In this document: one piece after another, positions 7,509 through 13,374 of the stretch
How positions within the stretch are numbered: position 1 is the stretch's first letter
Layout: each line of letters begins with the position of its first letter
From: a virus
Virus record (IMG/VR): IMGVR_UViG_3300030101_004043
Coordinates: 307 to 26,397 of that record
Length of the DNA: 26,091 nucleotides
Direction: 5' to 3' (one strand)
The notes under the pieces: model-generated
The model's input: the letters and a program-made list of their open reading frames with translations, nothing else
Databases searched by the model: none
What the model was told of the DNA's origin: nothing
Position numbers and translations under genes: made by a program

Positions 7509-8294
7509 TTATGCTGCATTTACCTCTGTCCACGTATTACTTGCTCCAGTAACCACGTTTGCCCATGGTGTAGAGAAAGGATTACCTGTTACTATTGATA
7601 AGTCAAGTCCTGTTAAATTTACCAATACACTTCCTGTGACTGTTTCTGTTCCCGTTGCAAAACTCATTGCAACAGTAGAAACGCTTACAATTACACCAGT
7701 TCCTACCTCAACAGTTTCTGTTCCTGTGGCGAATGATGATGATAAGCTACCTAGAGTTACTAAGGCATCTGCCTCTGCGACTGCGGTTCCGAGAGTAGCA
7801 GTCATCGTAACTGGCACAGGATCTACCTGTGTAAAGATATCAATTGTGGTAGTTCCTATAGCAAAGTCTAATTGATCAGAAGGTGCTATTATAGCGACAC
7901 TACCCTCACCTGATACCGTCGCTCCTGAAAGAGCAACACCAACTGAAAGACTGTCAAGAGTTTCAACTGCTGTTCCTATTTGTGATGTGGTGCCTAAAGC
8001 ACCTGTTATTGCAAGACCTGTTGGTGAAACAATAACACCTGTACCAATTTCTTGAGTTGTCGTACCAAGAGTGGTAGTCATCGTCACTCCTGTGACATCT
8101 ACCTCTTGTGTTACGTTATTATTCCATGCAAAAGAACCCCAGGTTGATCTACCCCAACCTGTTGCTATTTCAGCTTCAACTGATTCAGTGCCTACTGCAA
8201 ATGATGTGGATAGTCCAGTTAAACTTATGGTAACCGAGCTTTGTTGACCCCATGCGCCTTCGCCCCAATTATTTTCACCCCAAGCATCTGCCAT
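7509..8294 (-). CDS. Repeat-rich virion structural protein (WG motifs plus beta repeats)
   Basis: 261 residues. The N-terminus has WGENNWGEGAWG and a second block GWGRSTWGSFAWN near residue 45. The rest is roughly eight degenerate units of about 22-24 residues around the pattern TGLxxSxATGTETVEVGTG, e.g. VSTVAMSFATGTETVTG and LSSSFATGTETVEVGTG. Composition is almost only small, beta-forming residues with very few Lys/Arg, typical of phage shaft or surface proteins. GGAG lies before the start. It precedes the fibre gene in transcription order, suggesting a tail or fibre-network component. No enzyme motif. Confidence 0.65.
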   Translation of the reverse strand: MADAWGENNWGEGAWGQQSSVTISLTGLSTSFAVGTESVEAEIATGWGRSTWGSFAWNNNVTQEVDVTGVTMTTTLGTTTQEIGTGVIVSPTGLAITGALGTTSQIGTAVETLDSLSVGVALSGATVSGEGSVAIIAPSDQLDFAIGTTTIDIFTQVDPVPVTMTATLGTAVAEADALVTLGSLSSSFATGTETVEVGTGVIVSVSTVAMSFATGTETVTGSVLVNLTGLDLSIVTGNPFSTPWANVVTGASNTWTEVNAA

Positions 8295-8311
8295 GGTAAT
8301 GCTCCACTAAA

Positions 8312-8755
8312 TTAAGAAAGTCTTAAAATAGCACTGTCTTTATCGTTAGTTGGGAATGCGATTGTGAATGTACCGTTTGTTGATGTCTTTACACTTCCAA
8401 AATCAAGAACTGCAATAGCTGCATTAGTAGCGGCTGATGATCTATTGTAGATCAATGCTGCTTGAGCAGATATAGTTGCTGATGTAAAACTTGCGTTTGC
8501 AAAATCAACGAATGCTGTTGATGCTGTGACGCTTGTTGCTGTTAATCCAACAGTAGCGCCTGTTAAAGTTACTCCACCTGCTGCATATGTTCCTGAATTA
8601 CCTACTTCGTTTGTGGCTGAGTAGGCTGTTGTGTTTCCATTTAAGGTCGCAGAATCTGTATAAAGGGCAAGATTGATAGTGTCATTATCAATGTCATGAT
8701 CCCCTTGAAGCAACTGCTGTTTAAAGGAAGCACAGACTGCTTGATTTATTGCCAT
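8312..8755 (-). CDS. Probable structural protein, beta-rich
   Basis: 147 residues beginning MAINQAVCASFKQQLLQGDH. This N-terminus, followed by a Thr/Ala/Ser-rich beta region (NLALYTDSATLNGNTTAY, GVTLTGATVGL, SAQAALIYNRSS) and ending KDSAILRLS, is characteristic of small structural proteins common in marine phage tail regions. Translation uses a strong AGGAGG at 8765-8770 that lies inside the last codons of the upstream adaptor gene. Function beyond the virion cannot be assigned. Confidence 0.65.
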   Translation of the reverse strand: MAINQAVCASFKQQLLQGDHDIDNDTINLALYTDSATLNGNTTAYSATNEVGNSGTYAAGGVTLTGATVGLTATSVTASTAFVDFANASFTSATISAQAALIYNRSSAATNAAIAVLDFGSVKTSTNGTFTIAFPTNDKDSAILRLS

Positions 8756-8757
8756 TT

Positions 8758-9453
8758 TTAACTACCTCCTGGGTCTACTGATCTTAAGGGGAGTCGTAAT
8801 ACACCGTCTGCATACTCGTCCCTACGTTTACGTCCCATCTGCTCTTGTGCAAATAATTGCAGAGCTTGCTGAAACTTCTGATCGTATAATTGCATATCTT
8901 GTGTATTTTTCAAGTATGAATATGCTTCAGCAACAGTGCCATACAAAAGAACCTCGGGTGCGTTGTTAGATAGAAATGTTGTAGTGGTGGTTGTCCCCGA
9001 ACCATTACCAATTCTTTGTGGAGTTTCGTCGTACCACATTTCAACTGTATAGGCCACATTTGGAGTGGGTGCCACTATTAATGTTGTTGCATCCCAGTTG
9101 CCCCAATACTTTGGCTTGCCTGTAAAAGTAGTATCGGTGGTGGATCTTTCAACGGAGTACTCGTCCATAAATGTAGCATCTTTTTGTTGTAGCCAAGTTC
9201 TTGTGCCATCCGTCTCGACAAGTTGTAATCCTCTTGCAAAACGAAAACCACCCTCAGGACCACTGACATCTAAGAAAGCATTGTTAGCTTCAAAAGTTGT
9301 TGTTGCGTATCTTCTCTGATCATCGGAATCAACTTCTCTTGCTACTTTGTTTTCTACATTTGTGATGAAAACATTAATGACAGAGTTTGATAAAACATCA
9401 GAAGTAACCTCTGTGTAGTTTCTTACATTGTCTAAAAGTTCAGAATAGTTCAT
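8758..9453 (-). CDS. Head-tail adaptor/connector protein (SU10 adaptor type)
   Basis: 231 residues. The N-terminal helical part MNYSELLDNVRNYTEVTSDV, then VFITNVENKVAREVDSDDQR, leads to a beta portion with TTFEANNAFLDVSGPEGG and PKYWGNWDATTLIVAPTPNV. The C-terminal helix LFAQEQMGRKRRDEYADGVL ends LRLPLRSVDPGGS. This helix-beta-helix arrangement matches phage adaptor proteins that sit under the portal, such as the podovirus SU10 adaptor and related proteins in marine phages. The assignment is from memory. Start overlaps the zinc-ribbon gene stop as ATGA. The terminal PGGS codons contain the Shine-Dalgarno of the next gene. Confidence 0.7.
   Translation of the reverse strand: MNYSELLDNVRNYTEVTSDVLSNSVINVFITNVENKVAREVDSDDQRRYATTTFEANNAFLDVSGPEGGFRFARGLQLVETDGTRTWLQQKDATFMDEYSVERSTTDTTFTGKPKYWGNWDATTLIVAPTPNVAYTVEMWYDETPQRIGNGSGTTTTTTFLSNNAPEVLLYGTVAEAYSYLKNTQDMQLYDQKFQQALQLFAQEQMGRKRRDEYADGVLRLPLRSVDPGGS
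8765..8770 (-). promoter_or_regulatory. Strong Shine-Dalgarno inside the end of the adaptor gene
   Basis: AGGAGG on the minus strand spans the Pro-Gly-Gly-Ser codons that end the adaptor gene and lies nine bases from the ATG at 8755. The same PGGS-stop design recurs before 9779 (GGAGG at 9786-9790), showing that the C-terminal residues double as a ribosome site. Confidence 0.75.
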
Positions 9454-9779
9454 GATATCACCACAGTCACTGTACCAACTGCTGAGGACATTATCAAGTC
9501 ATCTCTAATTGGAGCAGGTTGCATACCAACACTTTCAAAAGGTGTGCTATTAGGAAAACCAACATCAACTATAAGTGGCTCTACTCGATCGGGTCTAGGG
9601 TTTCGCAGTGCTTCAGGGTCGGGTCTTGAATATGGTGGTTCTAATTGTGGGTGTTTAGGTTCGTAACACTCTGGACAAACCAACAAACCGTTCCATTCTT
9701 TTCTTAATTCTAAGTAAGGATACTGATAGCCACAACGATCACAAATAGCTTGTGATTTTACGCCAACTGCAAAAGACAT
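9450..9779 (-). CDS. Zinc-ribbon protein of connector region
   Basis: 109 residues. Two CxxC knuckles, C13-D-R-C16 and C35-P-E-C38, enclose KEWNGLLV and are followed by YEPKHPQ, a treble-clef or ribbon-type zinc site. The middle is proline/arginine-rich (LEPPYSRPDPEALRNPRPDR) and the end is beta-like (AVGTVTVVIS). The gene lies between two connector-type genes, overlapping both (shared base at 9779, ATGA at 9450-9453), an arrangement I remember from podovirus-like marine phages. Probably a minor virion or assembly protein; exact role unknown. Confidence 0.7.
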   Translation of the reverse strand: MSFAVGVKSQAICDRCGYQYPYLELRKEWNGLLVCPECYEPKHPQLEPPYSRPDPEALRNPRPDRVEPLIVDVGFPNSTPFESVGMQPAPIRDDLIMSSAVGTVTVVIS

Positions 9780-10450
9780 TAACTACCTCCGGGAAAATAA
9801 TTTTGAGGAACAAGATGAACAGAAGTTCTTTGTCCGTCTTCTGTTAGTGCTCTTTGTAGCTCATCTTCATAATACATTTTCATTTCCTGCACTCTTCCAG
9901 GATTATGTTTTTGTGATAAGTAAAATGATAAGCCAGAAACCATGCAAGGTAAAAATCTGTAAGGCGCATCAGGAGTGGCTGTGTATTTTCCTGCGTCCTC
10001 TATCCTTGCAACATAAAAATAATTAATTTGAGTGTCAGTTGTATTAGGAGTTAAATATAAATTAATTTCAACATTAGATAAATTTCTTCTGACATAGTAT
10101 TGAGTCGGTGTTCCTTGTGAGGATTTATTTGGTATTGCTTGATATTGAGATCTTGAAACTTTTGTCATGGTGGTATCTGTATCACCATTTCTAAAAACTG
10201 CTTCTAACACATCACTTGTGTTTGCAGGCGCAGTATATGTTGTAGTTCCTGCAGTTAAATTTTGAGTATGATTAGTAACTTTCCAGAGGTGAACTCCTCT
10301 GTTGCCCCACTCAGATAACAACAGATTTAAACTTCTTCTAGCTGACTTTAAATCATATCCAGTTCTGACTTGCCTTCCGATTCTTTCAAAAGACTCCTCA
10401 ATAACTTCGTCAATATTTAAGTTAAAATCTGTTGTACCTGATGTAGCCAT
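9779..10450 (-). CDS. Head-tail connector / tail accessory protein (probable)
   Basis: 223 residues. N-terminal helices (IDEVIEESFERIGRQVRTGY, then DLKSARRSLNLLLSEW) are followed by a beta domain (LWKVTNHTQNLTAGTTTYTA) and a C-terminal helical segment (CMVSGLSFYLSQKH, MKMYYEDELQRALTEDGQR). The layout resembles P22 gp4-like accessory and SU10-type connector proteins. It and the adaptor at 8758-9453 both end in PGGS, whose codons hold the next gene's Shine-Dalgarno. Function is inferred from fold pattern and position. Confidence 0.65.
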   Translation of the reverse strand: MATSGTTDFNLNIDEVIEESFERIGRQVRTGYDLKSARRSLNLLLSEWGNRGVHLWKVTNHTQNLTAGTTTYTAPANTSDVLEAVFRNGDTDTTMTKVSRSQYQAIPNKSSQGTPTQYYVRRNLSNVEINLYLTPNTTDTQINYFYVARIEDAGKYTATPDAPYRFLPCMVSGLSFYLSQKHNPGRVQEMKMYYEDELQRALTEDGQRTSVHLVPQNYFPGGS

Positions 10451-10456
10451 TTCAAA

Positions 10457-10633
10457 TTACTTCTTTTTCATCATTCCGCCGCCACGTTTTTTCATGACTT
10501 GTTTTTTCTTAGCCATACCGCCGCCCATCATTCTTTTAGCTGCCATACCGCCACCACGCTTCTTCATGACTTGTTTCTTCTTCTTCATCATGCCTCCGCC
10601 TCTTTTTTTGATTACTTGCTTTTTTTTCATCAT
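10457..10633 (-). CDS. 58-residue Lys/Gly/Met repeat peptide
   Basis: A short gene of 58 codons from ATG at 10633 to TAA at 10457. The peptide consists of three copies of a KKxQV(M/I)KKRGGGM unit plus a variant AAKRMMGGGM insert, so almost every residue is Lys, Arg, Gly, Met, Gln or Val. A Shine-Dalgarno GAGG lies nine bases upstream, and the frame fits exactly between neighbours (six-base gap to the connector start, five to the 191-residue gene), supporting real translation. Strongly basic; nucleic-acid binding is plausible but unproven. Repeats are also visible at DNA level. Confidence 0.65.
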   Translation of the reverse strand: MMKKKQVIKKRGGGMMKKKKQVMKKRGGGMAAKRMMGGGMAKKKQVMKKRGGGMMKKK

Positions 10634-10638
10634 GGTAA

Positions 10639-11214
10639 TTACCTCTTCTTATTTAGTTGTTCATACGTACGTTGCCTTTCAGCCACCACTTCTTCGTAGT
10701 AGTCCTTAGGCCATTTTTTATAATAACCTATCTTATGTAGTTTGCAACTTGCTTCATACAACTGCTTAAACTTTTGTATTAGCATCATAGAATATTCTAA
10801 ATCTCCATGAGAAACAGGTTCGTCAGTGGGATCACATAAAAACTCTTGTTCTTCTGGATCAGCGGGAGTTTCAGGGTGAAAGCCCATAAAATACACATCT
10901 CGTCTATTGTAGGTTTTATTATAAAAATCTATTTTGTCTTGAAATTGCTCAGGACTATATTGTTCAAAAAAAGGATCACAATAGATAATTATATCATGTT
11001 GTTTTTTGTTCCAAGATTTAATAACTGAAGTTAATTGTTTTTCGTATTTAGATTTATCCATACGAACTTCAATTCGTACTTTATTATCTTTTCTCCACTT
11101 AGCTGCAAAAGGACAGGCTGGAAAACCTATGTGCTTATTAACTGGTTCTAAGACAGTCTTAGACCAATTAATTACATCAAGCTTTATTTTTTCTGCTTGT
11201 TTTTTTCTTGACAA
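10639..11214 (-). CDS. Conserved phage protein of unknown function (CPFA motif)
   Basis: 191 residues. The only available upstream start in frame is TTG at 11214, giving (M)SRKKQAEKIKLDVINWSK; an in-frame TGA lies just before it. Conserved-looking features are EPVNKHIGFPACPFAAKW, a strand DIIIYCDPFF, RRDVYFMGFHPETPADPEEQ and a C-terminal helical part ending YEEVVAERQRTYEQLNKKR. I remember this type from marine cyanophage and pelagiphage genomes, without known activity. It overlaps the upstream basic protein by 38 bases and has no obvious Shine-Dalgarno, so translation is probably coupled. Confidence 0.65.
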   Translation of the reverse strand: MSRKKQAEKIKLDVINWSKTVLEPVNKHIGFPACPFAAKWRKDNKVRIEVRMDKSKYEKQLTSVIKSWNKKQHDIIIYCDPFFEQYSPEQFQDKIDFYNKTYNRRDVYFMGFHPETPADPEEQEFLCDPTDEPVSHGDLEYSMMLIQKFKQLYEASCKLHKIGYYKKWPKDYYEEVVAERQRTYEQLNKKR

Positions 11215-11458
11215 ATGTTTTCACGTTAGTGGGTTTAGGTCCCACGTTACCTGCTGCTCGTTTTCTAGATACTGCTGATTTAATTTGCCCCTTAGTCATT
11301 CTTGCAGCTTTTGCTGCGGGGACACACTTAGGATACTTTCGTTTAGCGTCTCTTTTTTGTTTTGTTCTACCGCACTTGGCAAAACTACCATCTTTTCTTC
11401 TGGTGCTAATATCTCGCCAGTCTTGTTTAAACCACTCTTTTAATCCTGGTTTAGCCAT
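11177..11458 (-). CDS. Small basic Cys-containing protein (CGR...YPKC type)
   Basis: 93 residues, highly basic. MAKPGLKEWFKQDWRDISTR is followed by KCGRTKQKRDAKRKYPKC, then AARMTKGQIKSAVSRKRAAG and PKPTNVKTFVKKKTSRK. The 'WF..DW.DI...CGR...YPKC.P..KA..MT..Q..SA..RKR' pattern recurs, from memory, in short proteins of marine phages and large algal viruses (DUF5872-like). The two cysteines could bind metal or form a disulfide. ATG follows the upstream gene's TAA directly. Function unknown. Confidence 0.7.
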   Translation of the reverse strand: MAKPGLKEWFKQDWRDISTRRKDGSFAKCGRTKQKRDAKRKYPKCVPAAKAARMTKGQIKSAVSRKRAAGNVGPKPTNVKTFVKKKTSRKNKA

Positions 11459-11758
11459 TTAAATAATTTTTGTAGTTTTTCTTTTGTTTGCCATAACCGC
11501 TCCACATCCTCTGGCTATGCCACCCTTATTAAATTTTGAAACTTTCTTACGGTCTTGTGATATTTTATTAAAATCTATGATACCACCATCAGCTTTTCCT
11601 GAGGGTTTAGGTCCTCTAAAATCTTTTCTCTTTACACCGCTTGGATCTTTAATCTTACCCGCACAAATTTTTGATGCATAGGCGTTTGCATATGCTGAGG
11701 GATAAACTTTGAATTTACGCTTTGCGGCGGCTTTTCCTCTTGGGCATAGTTTTGTCAT
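11459..11758 (-). CDS. Small basic Cys-containing protein (LCPRGKAAAKRKFKVYPSAYAN type)
   Basis: 99 residues. The N-terminal signature LCPRGKAAAKRKFKVYPSAY followed by ANAYASKICAGKIKDPSG is a motif I remember from short proteins of marine phages and nucleocytoplasmic algal viruses. The C-terminal half (GGIIDFNKISQDRKKVSKFN, then KGGIARGCGAVMANKRK) contains a third cysteine and a Gly-rich turn. Net charge is strongly positive, suggesting nucleic-acid or capsid contact. The neighbouring gene on the left encodes another protein of the same general class, immediately adjacent, so the pair is co-expressed. Confidence 0.7.
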   Translation of the reverse strand: MTKLCPRGKAAAKRKFKVYPSAYANAYASKICAGKIKDPSGVKRKDFRGPKPSGKADGGIIDFNKISQDRKKVSKFNKGGIARGCGAVMANKRKTTKII

Positions 11759-11772
11759 TTTTCTTTTTCCTT

Positions 11773-11910
11773 TTAATCCTTCCCGGCTTCATCACCTGTT
11801 GTCTCATCTGGGCTCGGCTGATCGTCATGCACGCACCTCGGACACTCGCACATACATGGTGTCCCTAAAGAACAGTGACAAGAACATCCACATATCTGAC
11901 ATTGTTTCAT
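11773..11910 (-). CDS. Metallothionein-like cysteine-rich mini-protein
   Basis: 45 codons, ATG at 11910 to TAA at 11773. The first 26 residues contain nine cysteines (C4, C7, C9, C11, C13, C19, C21, C23, C26) in CxxCxCxCxC and CxCxCxxC arrays, with one His inside (H12) and one just after (H28), and no aromatic residues. The rest is an acidic hydrophilic tail (DDQPSPDETTGDEAGKD). Such density of CxC and CxxC motifs is characteristic of metallothioneins binding Zn, Cd or Cu clusters. Start overlaps the stop of a 19-codon frame as TAATG, so translation is probably coupled. No family can be confirmed without a search. Confidence 0.6.
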   Translation of the reverse strand: MKQCQICGCSCHCSLGTPCMCECPRCVHDDQPSPDETTGDEAGKD

Positions 11911-11969
11911 TAATGAATTGTACCAATTTCGAAGTCTGGTTCAAATACAATATCCAATTCATCTTCCAT
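11910..11969 (-). CDS. Possible 19-residue acidic peptide upstream of metallothionein-like gene
   Basis: A 19-codon frame (MEDELDIVFEPDFEIGTIH) with AAGGA six bases before its ATG at 11969, which overlaps the stop of the membrane protein gene (TAATG). Its own stop overlaps the metallothionein-like start in the same way. The double TAATG junction and the good ribosome site suggest it is translated, either as a peptide or as a leader that feeds ribosomes to the Cys-rich gene. It is too short for homology arguments by eye. Confidence 0.4.
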   Translation of the reverse strand: MEDELDIVFEPDFEIGTIH

Positions 11970-12199
11970 TAGAATTCCTTATAGTTTTTAATTAAAAACT
12001 CTTCCATCCAAGCCATCTTGTCATCCATTGACTTAAGCTCAGATTTAATAACAGCAATGTCCTGTTGCATTTTTGCAACACTGTCTGCCTTCTTTTCCAC
12101 AGCGTTCAAGCGTTCAGACCACATACCCCATGTCATAATCATAGTTCCGATTAGAACTAAATAAGGTAAAACTGTTTTAATATCTATCTTAATCGACAT
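11969..12199 (-). CDS. Small membrane-anchored coiled-coil protein
   Basis: 76 residues from ATG at 12199 (MSIKIDIKTVL); a TTG two codons earlier is open but less likely. One membrane segment (about 10-27, VLPYLVLIGTMIMTWGMW) follows a short charged N-terminus. The remaining 48 residues are a charged heptad-type helix (ERLNAVEKKADSVAKMQQDI...). Layout resembles the 119-residue protein at 12458-12817 and phage membrane proteins of the holin or spanin class, but no lysis motif identifies it. The start lies inside the overlapping 15-codon Cys-rich frame. Confidence 0.65.
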   Translation of the reverse strand: MSIKIDIKTVLPYLVLIGTMIMTWGMWSERLNAVEKKADSVAKMQQDIAVIKSELKSMDDKMAWMEEFLIKNYKEF

Positions 12200-12231
12200 A
12201 TACAATCCGCATCTGTTTTACAATCACACAT
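12184..12231 (-). CDS. Possible 15-residue cysteine-rich micropeptide
   Basis: Frame MCDCKTDADCICRLR, ATG at 12231, TAG at 12184. A strong Shine-Dalgarno (AAAGGAG, six bases before the ATG) has no other obvious start to serve, since the next gene's ATG at 12199 is 32 bases further on. Four of fifteen residues are cysteine (CxC ... CxC), echoing the metallothionein-like gene 270 bases away. It overlaps the start of the membrane protein gene by 16 bases, so it may also act as a translational leader. Confidence 0.4.
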   Translation of the reverse strand: MCDCKTDADCICRLR

Positions 12232-12249
12232 GGTTAGCTCCTTTTTTCA

Positions 12250-12468
12250 TTATTTAACTTTACTCAAAGATCTGATAAATTCAACACCTTCTATGGTTTC
12301 TATTTGTGCTTCTACTTTTGCACAAGATATTCGAACTGTATCAGACATATTTCGTTCCATAATTCTTTTCTTTTCAAGGCAATCTTTTACACCCTCAGTG
12401 ACAGTATGTTCAAGCATAGTGCCCTGTGAAGAAAATAATAATAATGCTATAATAACTTTAGTAACCAT
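12250..12468 (-). CDS. Small exported protein with two cysteines
   Basis: 72 residues. The first 15 (MVTKVIIALLLFSSQ) form a short signal-peptide-like segment. The mature part is charged and helical, with C30 and C49 spaced to allow a disulfide (EGVKDCLEKKRIMERNMSDT, VRISCAKVEAQIETIEGV). A periplasmic or envelope location is inferred. Start ATG at 12468 has AAGGGG five bases upstream and overlaps the previous gene's end by 11 bases. Sitting between two membrane-coiled-coil genes, it may act in envelope disruption, but nothing proves this. Confidence 0.6.
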   Translation of the reverse strand: MVTKVIIALLLFSSQGTMLEHTVTEGVKDCLEKKRIMERNMSDTVRISCAKVEAQIETIEGVEFIRSLSKVK

Positions 12469-12817
12469 TTACACCCCTTATCTTATCTTTTAATTCTTCA
12501 ATGTCACTAAGTGCTTTTTCCATATCGGTTTGTAATCTTGTTATATTAACTTTGTTATGTGCCATGTTTTCTAAATCCTCTGACATACCCTCAACTTGCC
12601 CAGATACAAATTCAAGTAGCATATACTGTTCTTGATCTATAGGAGTTTGATCTGCATTTTTAACAAGATCAGCTTCAAATAGAGTAGCTCTTGTTTCTAT
12701 GTTATTTAGTCTTTCAATTACTCCAAAGTAAGCCCAAACACCCACTGCTGTGGCTCCCAATATACTAATGAGATTTCTCATGGGCATTGAGATTGATGTA
12801 TTTTCTGAAATCTTCAT
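12458..12817 (-). CDS. Membrane-anchored coiled-coil protein, unknown function
   Basis: 119 residues. Basic/neutral N-terminus MKISENTSISMPMRNLISIL, membrane segment about 13-32 (ILGATAVGVWAYFGVIE), then a long charged helix with heptad pattern (ERLNNIETRATLFEADLVKN, YMLLEFVSGQVEGMSEDLEN, DIEELKDKIRG). I remember this architecture and the MKISE(N/G)T...P(M/I)(R/K)NLI start from marine phage genomes. Function unproven; a role in the host membrane during late infection is plausible. Its Shine-Dalgarno GGAGG (12824-12828) is formed by the last Trp-Arg-Cys codons of the preceding gene. Confidence 0.65.
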   Translation of the reverse strand: MKISENTSISMPMRNLISILGATAVGVWAYFGVIERLNNIETRATLFEADLVKNADQTPIDQEQYMLLEFVSGQVEGMSEDLENMAHNKVNITRLQTDMEKALSDIEELKDKIRGVNGY

Positions 12818-13093
12818 CTAGCACCTCCATCTCTTTCTTGCTTGTCTTAATCTTGAATTAGGATCTTTTGCTGCTTTAGGAAATTTTTTCATTTGACCAG
12901 CAGATCTAGCACAGAAAGATTTTCTACGTTTTGCAGCTTTACTACCTTTCTTTACTTTACCTGTGACTGCTGTTTTTAATTTGGAACCTGGGTTATCTCG
13001 TCTGTAACGAGCAACACCAGCTTTAGTCATCCCCGCCCCACTTTTGGTGGAGCGGAAATATTTTTTAGTTTTTGGTGGCTGTTTGTCTGCCAT
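12818..13093 (-). CDS. Small basic protein ending RKRWRC
   Basis: 91 residues from ATG at 13093, chosen because it forms TAATG with the stop of the upstream gene; the frame is open to 13108. Motifs in order: KKYFRSTKSGAGMTKAGVAR, YRRDNPGSKLKTAVTGKVKK, then AAKRRKSFCARSAGQMKKFP and RLRQARKRWRC. This pattern (GMT..G...YRR.NPGSKL.TAVTG...GS.AA.RRKSFCARS...RW.C) is remembered from short proteins in marine phages and algal viruses (DUF6321-like). The two cysteines flank a basic helix. Possibly a packaged nucleic-acid-binding protein; unproven. Confidence 0.7.
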   Translation of the reverse strand: MADKQPPKTKKYFRSTKSGAGMTKAGVARYRRDNPGSKLKTAVTGKVKKGSKAAKRRKSFCARSAGQMKKFPKAAKDPNSRLRQARKRWRC

Positions 13094-13365
13094 TATCCGA
13101 AGATGCAAGTCAGTGAAGTTACATTAGTTAGTGTGGCGTGAATATTGTTTTGAAATCTCAAACCAGTGTCACCAATGTAAGTTTCAATTACTGCTGTAGC
13201 TGAGCCTGGAGTATCAAGATCTAGCAAAGTTGCACCAGTGCTAGAGTCTTTTAGAACAATACTTCCTGCGGATCCTGCACAGACAGCGTGTATAGCTATC
13301 AGTCTTGCGGGACCAGCGGAAACATTTCCCGTAGCAGTTACTTTAGCCGATCTATAGTTAATCAT
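13093..13365 (-). CDS. Small beta-rich virion protein (probable)
   Basis: 90 residues. MINYRSAKVTATGNVSAGPA begins a beta-only sequence with LIAIHAVCAGSAGSIVLKDS, ATLLDLDTPGSATAVIETYI, then LRFQNNIHATLTNVTSL. The Gly/Ala/Thr composition and alternation resemble small head-surface or tail sandwich proteins of marine phages. AGGAG lies six bases upstream of the ATG. Lies next to the 173-residue structural candidate, downstream of the capsid terminator. Role inferred only from pattern and place. Confidence 0.6.
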   Translation of the reverse strand: MINYRSAKVTATGNVSAGPARLIAIHAVCAGSAGSIVLKDSSTGATLLDLDTPGSATAVIETYIGDTGLRFQNNIHATLTNVTSLTCIFG

Positions 13366-13374
13366 AACTTACTC

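Noticed and set aside
7509-7875. Plus-strand frame rich in Val/Thr/Pro
   Set aside because: Antisense to the beta-repeat structural protein, whose repetitive Thr/Val/Gly codons leave the opposite strand open.
10302-10709. Plus-strand frame rich in Pro/Phe/Ile
   Set aside because: It is antisense to the connector gene and to the Lys/Gly repeat peptide; its repeats simply mirror the AAA/GGC codons of the minus strand.
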